Below, one piece after another: positions 17,466 through 26,098 of a DNA stretch of 64,000 nt; position 1 is the stretch's first letter, and the number at the start of each line of letters is the position of its first letter. Both the position numbers and the translations under genes were made by a program. Under the pieces are notes generated by a model. That model searched no databases. It saw only the letters and a list, made by a program, of their open reading frames with translations, and was not told where the DNA came from. The DNA is from CAZPNX01 sp964588285 (GTDB lineage Bacteria; Edwardsbacteria; AC1; EtOH8): NCBI GenBank assembly GCA_964588285.1, contig CAZPNX010000012.1:1-64000 (forward strand), given 5' to 3'.

Positions 17466-17960
17466 ATGCCGCAAAAGATCGTAGGACTCTTATCGGGCAT
17501 CGTTTTGGCCGTCCTAGCCGGCTGCAGTCGGCAGGAGCCGCCGAAATCATTTGCCCCAGCTCCCAAGGCCAAGGTAGTGGTGGCCACGGTCGGCTTTGTC
17601 AACGGCGAGGCCAAGGCCTTCTTCGAGAACGCCTGGAAGCCGGCGTCCATCGGGTTGGAGTTGGAGGCCGCCGACAGCCTGGACCTGGCCAAGGGCTCCC
17701 AGGCCGAGCTCAAAGGAGCCGACGGTAGAACAGCCAAGCTGGAGGGGCCGGCCAGGGGTGCGGTCCAGGAACTGATGACGGCCGCAGCCGCCTCCGAGAG
17801 ATCGGCTGCCGACAAGGTACTCTCCAAGGTGAGGAAACTCGAGGGCAAGAAGCAGACCTACAGCGTCCAGACGCCGACGGCGGTGGCCGGCATCAGGGGC
17901 GCAAAGGCCCGGGCCACGGCCCCGGACACAACCAAGAAGGACTCCCTCCCCCAAAAATGA
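17466..17960 (+). CDS. FecR-like lipoprotein
   Basis: A 164-residue protein with a lipoprotein signal peptide ending in LAGCS. The mature part resembles a FecR-type beta domain (VGFVNGEAKAFFENAWKPA, then DSLDLAKGSQAELKGADG), usually found in periplasmic or envelope proteins. The C terminus is short and charged, with VQTPTAVAGIRGAKA as in FecR proteins. The open frame extends to 17427, but those codons overlap mobB and the promoter, so ATG 17466 is preferred. It precedes rho by 22 nt; function is unknown. Confidence 0.65.
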   Translation: MPQKIVGLLSGIVLAVLAGCSRQEPPKSFAPAPKAKVVVATVGFVNGEAKAFFENAWKPASIGLELEAADSLDLAKGSQAELKGADGRTAKLEGPARGAVQELMTAAAASERSAADKVLSKVRKLEGKKQTYSVQTPTAVAGIRGAKARATAPDTTKKDSLPQK

Positions 17961-17982
17961 CGCATTCCCCCCAGCCCGTCAG

Positions 17983-19248
17983 ATGAGCCCCCAGGAACAG
18001 CTGAACATCGCCTCCCTGAAGTCGAAGACCGTTTCCGAGCTTTCGGCCATCGCCCGGGAATTGGACATTCAGGGAGCCAGCGGACTCAAAAAACAGGAGT
18101 TCATCTTCAAGATCCTGGAGGCCCAGGCCCAGCGCAACGGCCTGCTCTTCGGCGGCGGGGTGCTGGAGGTTTTGCCCGACGGCTTCGGCTTCTTGCGTTC
18201 GCCCGATTACAGCTATCTGCCGGGTCCGGACGACATCTACGTGGGGCCGACCCAGGTCAAGCGCTTCAACCTGTTGACCGGGGACCTGGTCACCGGCCAA
18301 ATCCGGCCGCCCAAGGAGGGGGAGAAGAATTTTGCCCTGCTCAAGGTGGAGGCGGTCGACCACGAGAGCCCGGAAGCCACCCGGGACCGGATACTGTTCG
18401 ACAACCTGACGCCGCTTTACCCCCAGGAGCGCCTTGTGCTGGAGCGCGAGCCCCAGGAGATCTCCATGCGGATCATCGACCTGCTAGCGCCCATCGGCAA
18501 GGGGCAGCGCGGCCTGCTGGTCTCGCCGCCCCGGGCAGGAAAAACGGTGCTGCTGCAGAAGATCGCCAACAGCATCACCCAAAACCACCCCGAGGTGGTG
18601 CTGTTCATCCTGCTCATCGACGAGCGGCCGGAGGAGGTGACCGACATGCAGCGCCAGGTGAAGGCCGAGGTGGTCTCCTCCACCTTCGACGAGCCGCCGG
18701 AGCGGCACGTCCAGGTGGCCGACATGGTGCTGGAACGGGCCAAGCGCCTGGTGGAGCGCAAGAAGGACGTGGTCATCCTTTTGGACTCTATCACCCGGCT
18801 GGCCAGGGCCAACAACGCGGTTATCCCCCATTCGGGCAAGACCCTCTCCGGCGGGGTGGACTCCAACGCCCTGCAGCGGCCCAAAAGGTTCTTCGGCTCG
18901 GCCCGCAATGTGGAGGAGGGCGGCAGCCTGACCATCATGGCCACGGCTTTGGTGGACACCGGCAGCCGGATGGACGACGTCATCTTCGAGGAGTTCAAGG
19001 GCACGGGCAACATGGAGCTCATCTTAGATCGAAAATTGGCCGATCGCCGGATCTTCCCGGCCTTGGACATCAACCGCTCCGGCACCCGCAAGGAGGAGCT
19101 TCTGTTGCCCCAGGAGGCCCTCAATCGTTGTTGGGTGCTCAGAAAATTCTTAAGCGAGCTCAATCCCATCGAGGCCATGGAACTGTTGCTTTCAAGGATG
19201 AAGGCCAGCAAGAGCAACAAGGCCTTTCTGGAGACCATGAACCAATAG
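17983..19248 (+). CDS. rho: Transcription termination factor Rho
   Basis: A 421-residue hexameric RNA helicase. The N-terminal Rho_N helical domain (LKSKTVSELSAIARELDI) precedes the RNA-binding OB fold (GVLEVLPDGFGFLRSPDYSY). The ATPase core has Walker A SPPRAGKT (about residue 181), LLIDERPEEVTDMQR and ILLDSITRLARANN. The family C terminus is intact (LPQEALNRCWVLRKFL). Length is normal (about 420 residues). rpmE and thiC follow on the same strand; rho-rpmE adjacency is common in bacteria. Confidence 0.97.
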   Translation: MSPQEQLNIASLKSKTVSELSAIARELDIQGASGLKKQEFIFKILEAQAQRNGLLFGGGVLEVLPDGFGFLRSPDYSYLPGPDDIYVGPTQVKRFNLLTGDLVTGQIRPPKEGEKNFALLKVEAVDHESPEATRDRILFDNLTPLYPQERLVLEREPQEISMRIIDLLAPIGKGQRGLLVSPPRAGKTVLLQKIANSITQNHPEVVLFILLIDERPEEVTDMQRQVKAEVVSSTFDEPPERHVQVADMVLERAKRLVERKKDVVILLDSITRLARANNAVIPHSGKTLSGGVDSNALQRPKRFFGSARNVEEGGSLTIMATALVDTGSRMDDVIFEEFKGTGNMELILDRKLADRRIFPALDINRSGTRKEELLLPQEALNRCWVLRKFLSELNPIEAMELLLSRMKASKSNKAFLETMNQ

Positions 19249-19365
19249 GAGAAACCTTTTCCCAAAAACACCCGAAAGGCAAGAAATCTGTAAAAGTTCT
19301 ATTCATTTTCGATCGTTTCGCTTTTTTTGGCGGGCAAATAAAGCAAATCAATCTATAGAGGGAAC

Positions 19366-19593
19366 ATGAAGAAGGACATCCATCCTAAGTATCAGGAGAC
19401 CACCATCACCTGCGCCTGCGGCAACGTCATCAAGACCAAGTCGACGGTCAAGGACATCCACGTCGAGATCTGCTCGGCCTGCCATCCGTTCTTCACCGGC
19501 AAGCAGAAGCTGGTGGACACCGCCGGCCGGGTGGAGCGCTTCAAGAAGCGCTACGCCAAAGAGGACAAAGCTCCGGCTAAATCCAAAGAGTAG
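19366..19593 (+). CDS. rpmE: Ribosomal protein bL31, zinc-binding form
   Basis: A 75-residue protein with the four metal-binding cysteines of the zinc-containing bL31 form (Cys16, Cys18, Cys36, Cys39) and the signatures KKDIHPKYQE, ICSACHPFFTGKQ and DTAGRVERFKKRY. It is a large-subunit protein near the intersubunit bridge. GAGGG upstream of the ATG provides a ribosome binding site. The tail (EDKAPAKSKE) is a short charged extension. Confidence 0.97.
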   Translation: MKKDIHPKYQETTITCACGNVIKTKSTVKDIHVEICSACHPFFTGKQKLVDTAGRVERFKKRYAKEDKAPAKSKE

Positions 19594-19647
19594 GATCTGT
19601 CTCCGATAGCGATTTGAGGTTGATTCCGACCGATCGACAGGCCGCCC

Positions 19648-20919
19648 ATGTCCGTTTCCATACCCCAATCTCTCATCAAGCGGATAGCCGACGAGGAGAA
19701 GGTCCCGGCCGAGCATATCAGCCGGGGCCTGGCTCAAGGCACCATCGCCGTCCCCATGAACAAGAGCCGCAGGCTCTTGAAGCCGATGGCGGTGGGCGCG
19801 GGCCTGCGCGTCAAGGTCAATGCCAACATCGGCACCTCACAGGACATCACCGATCCGGCCGGTGAGCTGGAGAAGCTGAGGGCCGCTTTGGGGGCCGGGG
19901 CCGACGCCGTCATGGACCTGTCCACCGGTGGCGACCTGGACGCCATCCGCCGGGAGATCATCGCCCAGTGCCCGGTGCCGCTGGGGACGGTGCCCATCTA
20001 CCAGGCGGCGGTGGAGGCGGGGGAGAAGAAAAAATCCCTGGTGGAGATGACGGTCGAAGAGATATTCCAGGTGATCGAGCGCCAGGCCAAGGACGGGGTG
20101 GATTTCATGACCGTCCACTGCGGGGTCACCCGGCAGACGCTGGAGCGCCTAAAGGAGCAGGGCCGCACCGTTGGGGTGGTCAGCCGGGGCGGGGCTTTGA
20201 CCATCGAATGGATGGCCTATAACAAGAAGGAAAACCCGCTTTACGAGCATTACAACCGGCTGCTGTGGATCGCCAAGGAGTATGGGGTTACCCTGAGCCT
20301 GGGCGACGGCCTGAGGCCGGGCTGCCTGGCCGATGCCACCGACCGCTCGCAAGTCCAGGAACTAGTGCTGCTGGGAGAATTGGTCGATCGGGCCCGGGCG
20401 GCCGGGGTACAGACCATGGTCGAGGGGCCGGGGCACGTTCCCATCAACCAGATCGAGGCCAATATCCGCCTGCAGAAGGAGCTGTGTCGGGGCGCCCCCT
20501 TCTATGTCCTGGGGCCGCTGGTGACCGACATTGCTCCGGGTTACGACCATATCACCGCGGCCATCGGCGGGGCCTGGGCCGCCTATTTCGGGGCCGATTT
20601 CCTATGCTACGTCACCCCGGCCGAGCACCTGCGACTGCCGACGGCGGAGGACGTCCGGGAGGGGGTCATCGTCCTGCGCATCGCCGCCCATGCCGCCGAC
20701 ATCGCCAAGGGGGTGGCCGGGGCCGGTGACTGGGACCTGGCCATGTCCAAAGCCCGCAAGGAGCTGGACTGGAAACGCCAGATCGAGCTGGCCATCAACC
20801 CGCCCCTGGCCCGGGAGATATTCGACTCGGCCCCCAAGAAAGACAGCGGCGAGTGCACCATGTGCGGACAGTACTGCGCTATGAAGCGGATGTCGGAGGT
20901 GGACAAGGGATCCAAGTGA
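19648..20919 (+). CDS. thiC: Phosphomethylpyrimidine synthase ThiC
   Basis: A 423-residue radical-SAM enzyme converting aminoimidazole ribotide to the pyrimidine phosphate of thiamine. Recognisable blocks are NANIGTSQD, DAVMDLSTGGD, HCGVTRQTLERL, EGPGHVPINQIEAN and PLVTDIAPGYDHI. The C-terminal cluster-binding motif is ECTMCGQYC (Cys403, Cys406, Cys410). It is the short form lacking the long N-terminal domain of the E. coli enzyme. No TPP riboswitch was recognised in the 54-nt gap after rpmE. Confidence 0.96.
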   Translation: MSVSIPQSLIKRIADEEKVPAEHISRGLAQGTIAVPMNKSRRLLKPMAVGAGLRVKVNANIGTSQDITDPAGELEKLRAALGAGADAVMDLSTGGDLDAIRREIIAQCPVPLGTVPIYQAAVEAGEKKKSLVEMTVEEIFQVIERQAKDGVDFMTVHCGVTRQTLERLKEQGRTVGVVSRGGALTIEWMAYNKKENPLYEHYNRLLWIAKEYGVTLSLGDGLRPGCLADATDRSQVQELVLLGELVDRARAAGVQTMVEGPGHVPINQIEANIRLQKELCRGAPFYVLGPLVTDIAPGYDHITAAIGGAWAAYFGADFLCYVTPAEHLRLPTAEDVREGVIVLRIAAHAADIAKGVAGAGDWDLAMSKARKELDWKRQIELAINPPLAREIFDSAPKKDSGECTMCGQYCAMKRMSEVDKGSK

Positions 20920-20952
20920 GTTCGGCAGGCGATTATCCGGCCCAACAAGCAG

Positions 20953-23778
20953 ATGACGGCAAAAAAGAATAAAAGATCGGCGAAAACGAAGGCGAGGGAG
21001 GCGATGGAATCCCTCGCCTTCGTGGCATGGGACTTGGAGACCACCGGCCTGTCGCATTCCCAGGATTCGGTCATCGAGATCGGAGCCGTTTCCGTAAACG
21101 CCGAGGGAAAGCGGGAGACATTCCGCACCTTCGTCAACACCGATAAAAAAATTCCCCTGCCGGTAAAGAAGCTGACAGGAATCAGCGAGGCCGACTTGGA
21201 GGGTGCTCCGGAGCTGGAGGAGGCTGTCCGCCAGTTCTCGGATTTTGCCGGGGACTGTCCCATGGTGCTGCACAATGCGGCCTTCGATCTAGGATTTCTG
21301 GAAAATCATTGGCTTCCCCAGGCTGAGGTCTGGGACAGCCTGGACCTGGCCCGGGCGGTTTTCCCTGGCTTGAGGTCTCACAGCTTGGAATACCTGGCCC
21401 GGCTTTTCGGCTTTCATCCCGGCCGCTCCCATCGGGCGCTGGATGACGCCACGGCCACGGCCGAATTGTTCCTTCTGCTGTGCGCCGTCCTGCAGGGGCA
21501 AAGCCAGGACCTGTTATCGGCCATGCAGGCGGTGGCACCGCCGCAGTATCGTTTGCTCTTAAGCCATCTGGCCGAAAGGGGACGCCAGGCCCGGCATTTC
21601 CATGACTTGGCCCATGTCGACGAAGCCGTTTTAGCAGAGGCCGTCAAGGTGGGAAAACAGCCGGATGTCCGTCCGGCCGGTCTCAAATCGGTGGATTCTA
21701 TGGCCGAGGTTTTCGGACCTGGAGGAACCCTGAGCCGGGTCATGGGCGGCGGTTTCGAGCAGCGCCGCGAGCAGGAGGAGATCGCAAAGGCCGTCAGCCG
21801 GGCGCTGGATGACGACCTGTTCCTAGCGGTGGAGGCCGGTACCGGGGTGGGAAAGAGCTTGGCCTATCTGGCTCCGGCTGCGTCGTGGGCCAGAAGGAAC
21901 CGGGAGCGGGTGGTAATCGCCACCTATACCCGCAATCTGCAGGAGCAGTTATACTATAAAGATATACCATTGGCGGCAGCCGCCATAGGCCCGTTCCGAG
22001 CCGCCCTGCTCAAGGGGCGGAACAACTATCTCTGTTGGCGCAAATGGCGGGAGGCGGCCCAATATCCCGATCTGATGCTGGGCGGCCGGGAGCGGGACGA
22101 GGCCATGATCCTGGCGCTGTGGGCCGAGGCCACCCAGAGCGGAGACATCTCGGAGCACGGAGGATTCAATCCGGGCCGGGCCTCAAGCCTTTGGGCCAAG
22201 CTCTCGGCCGATTCCGCCACCTGTCAGGGCGGGCATTGTCCGTTTCAACGCCGCTGCTTTCTATACCGGGCGCGAAAGGCGGCCCAGGAGGCGGAACTGG
22301 TGGTCATCAACCACTCCCTGCTTTTCACCGACCTGGCCTCCCAGAACCGGATTCTGCCGGAGTACCGGCGCTTGGTCTGCGACGAGGCTCACAACCTGGA
22401 GCAGGTGGCCACCGATTACCTGGGCTTCAGCCTCAACCGCTGGGAGGCGCACAACTTCCTGCAGAGCGTTTACACGCGCCAGGGAGGCGAATCGGGGCTG
22501 CTGGCCAAGCTCTCGGTCTGGCTAAAAGAGCATCGCCAGGCGGCCACAGCCGCCTGGCAGGGCTCCTTGCTGGAGCTGGGCGAGTCGGTTTTGGAATGCG
22601 CTAAGCTGGCCGACAGGCTTTTCCATTCGAAATGGAATCAAAAGTCAGGCACCAGGGAAAAGGTGAGATACCGACCGGGGGACAGGCTGCAGTTGGAGCT
22701 GCAGGAGGCGGCCGAAGGCTTGACGGAAGCGCTGCTTCTTTTAGCCGACCGCCTGCGGCTCCTGCACGAATTGGTGTCCCTGGCCTCAGGCCTGGATCGG
22801 GTGGAGCAGGAGGCTTTTGCCGACCAACTATATGCCGCCGGCCAGCAGGCAGAGGGCATCTCCGACCAACTGTCCCGGCTGACAGGGGCCGAGGATCGGG
22901 AGTACGTCTACTGGGCCGAGTTTCGCGAGACCGGCCTTATCTTGGCGGCCGGCCCGCTTCAGGTGGGAAAGGTCATTGCCCAAAAGCTGCATCCCAGCCT
23001 GAAAACCATGGTCTACACCTCGGCCACCCTGTCGGTGGACGGCAAGTTCGATTATTTTATGGAGCGCTCCGGCCTGGCCCTGGCCGACCGGGACCGGACT
23101 GAGCACCTTCTCCTCAAGTCGCCCTTCGACTATGCCTCCCAGGCAGGACTGGCGATTGTCAACTTCCTGCCTTCGCCCAAGGACAAGGACTTCAACGAAC
23201 AGGTGTCGCGCCTCATCGAGGACATGCTCCATAAAATACGCACCGGCACCTTAGTTCTATTCACCTCTTTCGACCTGTTGCACCGCTGCTATTGGAAGCT
23301 GGTCAAGGCAGGCATTCCGGTCTTGGCCCAGGGATTGGACGGCAGCCCAGCACAGATACTGGAGACGGCCCGCCGCTCCAAAAACACCATTGTTTTGGGC
23401 ACCAACTCGTTCTGGGAGGGGGTGGATTTGCCCGGGCAGGCCCTGGAGCTTTTGGTGATCACCAAGCTGCCTTTCTCGGTGCCCACCGAGCCTTTGGTCG
23501 AGGCCCGTTGCCAGGCCATCGAACAGGAGGGGGGCAGCGCCTTCCACCGCTATCTGCTGCCCGAGGCCGTTATCCGGCTGCGCCAGGGATTCGGCCGGCT
23601 GATCCGCAACAAGACCGACCGCGGGCTGGCGGTGCTTTGCGACCCCAGGGCGGTGGGCAGCGACTACGGCCAGGTGTTCCTTCGTTCCCTGCCGGTCATG
23701 CCCACCGACATCTGCCAGAATCCGGAACAGCTGTGGCAAGCCCTTTCGTTTCTGGATGAGGGCGCATATAACGGTTGA
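20953..23778 (+). CDS. dinG: DinG/XPD-type iron-sulfur helicase fused to a DnaQ-like exonuclease
   Basis: A 941-residue protein. Residues about 20-185 are a DEDD exonuclease (WDLETTGL with Asp27 and Glu29; HNAAFDLGFL; HRALDDATATAEL). The helicase follows, with Walker A AGTGVGKS (about 295-302) and a DEAH box (477-480). Four cysteines at 361, 424, 429 and 435 are placed as in the [4Fe-4S] cluster of XPD/DinG helicases. The C-terminal motor has GTNSFWEGVDLPGQ and RQGFGRLIRN. The exonuclease fusion recalls B. subtilis DinG, but that protein lacks the cluster; both are present here. An alternative ATG at 21004 follows GAGGGAGG, but the spacing is very short. Confidence 0.9.
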   Translation: MTAKKNKRSAKTKAREAMESLAFVAWDLETTGLSHSQDSVIEIGAVSVNAEGKRETFRTFVNTDKKIPLPVKKLTGISEADLEGAPELEEAVRQFSDFAGDCPMVLHNAAFDLGFLENHWLPQAEVWDSLDLARAVFPGLRSHSLEYLARLFGFHPGRSHRALDDATATAELFLLLCAVLQGQSQDLLSAMQAVAPPQYRLLLSHLAERGRQARHFHDLAHVDEAVLAEAVKVGKQPDVRPAGLKSVDSMAEVFGPGGTLSRVMGGGFEQRREQEEIAKAVSRALDDDLFLAVEAGTGVGKSLAYLAPAASWARRNRERVVIATYTRNLQEQLYYKDIPLAAAAIGPFRAALLKGRNNYLCWRKWREAAQYPDLMLGGRERDEAMILALWAEATQSGDISEHGGFNPGRASSLWAKLSADSATCQGGHCPFQRRCFLYRARKAAQEAELVVINHSLLFTDLASQNRILPEYRRLVCDEAHNLEQVATDYLGFSLNRWEAHNFLQSVYTRQGGESGLLAKLSVWLKEHRQAATAAWQGSLLELGESVLECAKLADRLFHSKWNQKSGTREKVRYRPGDRLQLELQEAAEGLTEALLLLADRLRLLHELVSLASGLDRVEQEAFADQLYAAGQQAEGISDQLSRLTGAEDREYVYWAEFRETGLILAAGPLQVGKVIAQKLHPSLKTMVYTSATLSVDGKFDYFMERSGLALADRDRTEHLLLKSPFDYASQAGLAIVNFLPSPKDKDFNEQVSRLIEDMLHKIRTGTLVLFTSFDLLHRCYWKLVKAGIPVLAQGLDGSPAQILETARRSKNTIVLGTNSFWEGVDLPGQALELLVITKLPFSVPTEPLVEARCQAIEQEGGSAFHRYLLPEAVIRLRQGFGRLIRNKTDRGLAVLCDPRAVGSDYGQVFLRSLPVMPTDICQNPEQLWQALSFLDEGAYNG

Positions 23779-23803
23779 CAATCTAGCATTTACCGGTTAA
23801 AAT
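23775..23803 (+). promoter_or_regulatory. Consensus-like promoter with near-leaderless start
   Basis: TTGACA (23775-23780), 17-nt spacer, TAAAAT (23798-23803). The start codon at 23813 lies 9 nt beyond the -10 box, no Shine-Dalgarno sequence is present, and the predicted leader is about 3 nt. The -35 box overlaps the end of dinG. Confidence 0.75.
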
Positions 23804-23812
23804 CATTACCCG

Positions 23813-24808
23813 ATGGCTAAAGTATTCGTAAGGGAGCTGAAAGAAGCCGCCTGGCAGGGGCGGGAGGTGATTTCCTGCTTCGCCCTGCGAAAGATTGAGC
23901 TGCGGACCAAGGATTCGGACGGCAAGCAGTTTCTTTCCCTGGAGCTGGGGGACGCCACCGGACGGATCGACGGGGTGATGTGGAACGAGGCGGCCGAGGC
24001 CCATGCCCGGCTGTCTCTAGGAGACGTTGTCCAGATAAAGGCCTCGGTGGGGACTTATCGTGATACTGCCCAACTCAAAGTGGAATCAATCGTCAGGGCC
24101 AAGCCGGAAGACTGGAGGCCCGATGATTTTCTGGCACAATCCCCAATAAGCCGGACCGACCGGGAGGCGTTCGTCAGGGCCGAGGCCAAGGCAGTCAAGG
24201 ATCCGCACCTGTCCAAGCTGCTTTCTATGTTCTTCGACGACCGGGAGTTTCTGTCCCGGTTTCTGGAGGCGCCGGCCGCCAAACTTTGGCACCACGCTTA
24301 TATCGGCGGTCTTTCGGAACACACCGCGGCCGTCTGCCGCCTGGCCCATGCCGCCGCCGCCAACTACGAACTTCTGGACACCGACCTGCTGATGGCCGGC
24401 TGCCTGCTGCACGATGTGGGCAAGGTCCCCGAATACCAAGTAGGAACCTATATAGACTATTCGGATCAGGGACGGCTTTTGGGACACATCGTTCTGGGGG
24501 ACCAAATGCTCAGGGAGAGGCTGGGCCGGATCCGGGATTTTCCGGCGGAAAAGGCCTTGAGGCTTCGCCACATGGTTCTGTCGCATCACGGGGAAAGGGA
24601 TCGAGGCTCCCCGGTGACCCCGGCCACCCTGGAGGCCTTGGTGCTGCACCACTGCGACTACCAGGATTCCCATGCCGGCGCCTTCACCCGGATCATCAAA
24701 CGCGAGGGCGGACAAAACCGCCGCTGGAGCGAATACGTCAACCTGATCGACCGCTACATCTATCTGCCGGAAACCGTTGAAGATAACGGCCAGCCCAAGC
24801 TTTTATAG
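23813..24808 (+). CDS. YhaM-like 3'-5' exoribonuclease (OB fold plus HD domain)
   Basis: A 331-residue protein. Residues about 1-105 form an OB fold for nucleic-acid binding (FVRELKEAAWQGREVISCFAL, LGDATGRIDGVMWNE). Residues about 150-310 form an HD phosphohydrolase domain with HHAYIGGLSEHT, the HD pair at His200-Asp201 in LLHDVGKVPEY, and VLSHHGERDRGSPV. Length and architecture match YhaM/CBF1-type exoribonucleases, which degrade RNA and single-stranded DNA from the 3' end. It has its own promoter and may lead the following three small genes. Confidence 0.85.
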   Translation: MAKVFVRELKEAAWQGREVISCFALRKIELRTKDSDGKQFLSLELGDATGRIDGVMWNEAAEAHARLSLGDVVQIKASVGTYRDTAQLKVESIVRAKPEDWRPDDFLAQSPISRTDREAFVRAEAKAVKDPHLSKLLSMFFDDREFLSRFLEAPAAKLWHHAYIGGLSEHTAAVCRLAHAAAANYELLDTDLLMAGCLLHDVGKVPEYQVGTYIDYSDQGRLLGHIVLGDQMLRERLGRIRDFPAEKALRLRHMVLSHHGERDRGSPVTPATLEALVLHHCDYQDSHAGAFTRIIKREGGQNRRWSEYVNLIDRYIYLPETVEDNGQPKLL

Positions 24809-24852
24809 GCCGCCAACCGATAATGTCCATCATAAACATCGAGGAGGAAAAA

Positions 24853-25083
24853 GTGGAAGATCTTAAACTTGCCAAGAAACTGGTGAAGGCGCTGGACATG
24901 GCCATCAAGTACGAACGGATGGCCCAGCAGCGCTATTCCCGTGAGGCCACCTACTCCTATGAGTACGACGTCAAGGCCCTGTTCAAGAGCCTGGTGTCCG
25001 AGGAACTGAAGCACGAGCGCCTGCTGAGCCTGAAGAAGGCGGCGGTGCTCAAGGACATCGCCCGTTTATCAAAAAAGAAATAA
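24853..25083 (+). CDS. Small two-helix ferritin-like (rubrerythrin-type) protein
   Basis: The product is all-helical with one half of a ferritin-like metal site: a glutamate in IKYERMAQQRY and, 30 residues later, E-x-x-H in VSEELKHERLL. A complete site would need two copies, so the protein should dimerise, as in encapsulated-ferritin-type proteins, whose Glu/Glu-x-x-His spacing is the same. GTG 24853 follows GAGGAGG with 5-nt spacing and gives 76 residues. An in-frame ATG at 24823 gives 86 residues but has no ribosome binding site. No encapsulin shell gene is visible. A ferredoxin gene begins 14 nt downstream. Confidence 0.65.
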   Translation: MEDLKLAKKLVKALDMAIKYERMAQQRYSREATYSYEYDVKALFKSLVSEELKHERLLSLKKAAVLKDIARLSKKK

Positions 25084-25097
25084 CAGGAGGATCATCC

Positions 25098-25298
25098 ATG
25101 CCCAAGAAGAGCCTGCCCAAGATAGACCTGGACACCTGCATCGGCTGCAGCGCCTGCGTTTCGGCCTGCCCGGCCGGCGTGCTGGAGATGGACGGAGACA
25201 AGGCCAAGCTCAAGGATGCCGCCGGCTGCACCAGCTGCGGAGCCTGCGTCGATTCCTGTCCGGTGACGGCCATCGCCATGGAAGACCGGAACATCTAG
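25098..25298 (+). CDS. 2[4Fe-4S] ferredoxin
   Basis: A 66-residue soluble electron carrier with two classic cluster motifs: CIGCSACVSACP and CTSCGACVDSCP. Each supplies three cysteines to one cluster and the fourth to the other. AACAGGAGGATCATCC before the ATG contains a strong ribosome binding site. Its position directly after the ferritin-like gene suggests that they may act together, for example in iron redox, but this is inferred. Confidence 0.93.
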   Translation: MPKKSLPKIDLDTCIGCSACVSACPAGVLEMDGDKAKLKDAAGCTSCGACVDSCPVTAIAMEDRNI

Positions 25299-25334
25299 GT
25301 TGTCATCCGATTGCTAAAGACAAAGGAATCAGAA

Positions 25335-25964
25335 ATGAAAAAAAGCTTAATCCTGGCTTCAACCTTAGTCCTGGCCCAGCTGGCCGGAGCCCTGACCCTG
25401 ACCGGCGGCGCCAGCTACTTCAACCCGTCGGGAGTAGAGGGCAGCGGCGGGGTGATGCTGAGCCTGGGTCTGGGCCAGCGGGTGGACGAGATGGTGATGG
25501 CCACCCTGGAGTTGGATTTCTTCAACAAGACCTTCAAAAAGGAATCGATAGTTCCGGTGGATACCGCCGCCGGCTCCATCGTCAGCGTGGAGAACCGTTC
25601 GGTCTTGTTCGAACACTCGGTGAAATACCTGCCGCTGACGGCCGGGGTGGTGGTCACCCTGCCCATGGGCGGCCGGGTCAATCCGTTCCTCGAAGGCCGG
25701 CTGGGATACGGCCTGGCCAGCGTCAGCTACAAGTATAATGCCGAAATACCTTCGGCCAGCAAGCCCAATGACGGGACCTACACCGGATTCGGCTGGAGGA
25801 TAGGCGGAGGCGCCAGAATGAAGCTGGGGTTCCGCAGCGCCCTTCTGGCCGGTCTCTACTACAACGGCAACACGGTTTCCAAATCGCAGGCCGAGAACCT
25901 GTTCACCGATCTCAAGATGTCCGGCATAGGATTCGGCGCCGGACTGGAGCTGAGCGGATTTTAG
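25335..25964 (+). CDS. Small outer-membrane beta-barrel protein
   Basis: A 209-residue protein with a signal peptide (MKKSLILASTLVLAQLAGA). The mature part has alternating hydrophobic/polar strands, glycine-rich turns (GGVMLSLGLGQRV, FLEGRLGYGLASVSY) and a terminal strand (MSGIGFGAGLELSGF), as in OmpX/OmpW-like eight-strand barrels. The open frame reaches upstream to 25311, but ATG 25335 follows AAAGGAATC and begins a proper signal sequence. Specific function is unknown. Confidence 0.7.
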   Translation: MKKSLILASTLVLAQLAGALTLTGGASYFNPSGVEGSGGVMLSLGLGQRVDEMVMATLELDFFNKTFKKESIVPVDTAAGSIVSVENRSVLFEHSVKYLPLTAGVVVTLPMGGRVNPFLEGRLGYGLASVSYKYNAEIPSASKPNDGTYTGFGWRIGGGARMKLGFRSALLAGLYYNGNTVSKSQAENLFTDLKMSGIGFGAGLELSGF

Positions 25965-26048
25965 CTCGAAACTTTTACCCTCTAAACACACTGAACAGGC
26001 GAAGAGATTGATCTGAAATACCAAGAACAACAGCCCCGTATCCAGCAA

Positions 26049-26080
26049 GAAGCCCTCCGGTTGATGCCGGAGGGCTTCTT
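26049..26080. terminator. Bidirectional hairpin between convergent genes
   Basis: GAAGCCCTCCGG (26049-26060) pairs perfectly with CCGGAGGGCTTC (26067-26078) across a 6-nt loop. It lies between the convergent barrel gene and recG. The T tracts on both strands are short. Confidence 0.7.
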
Positions 26081-26098
26081 CCTATAATGCGGAAAAGC

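Noticed and set aside
19594..19647. TPP riboswitch before thiC
   Set aside because: The 54-nt gap is too short and has none of the conserved thi-box blocks.
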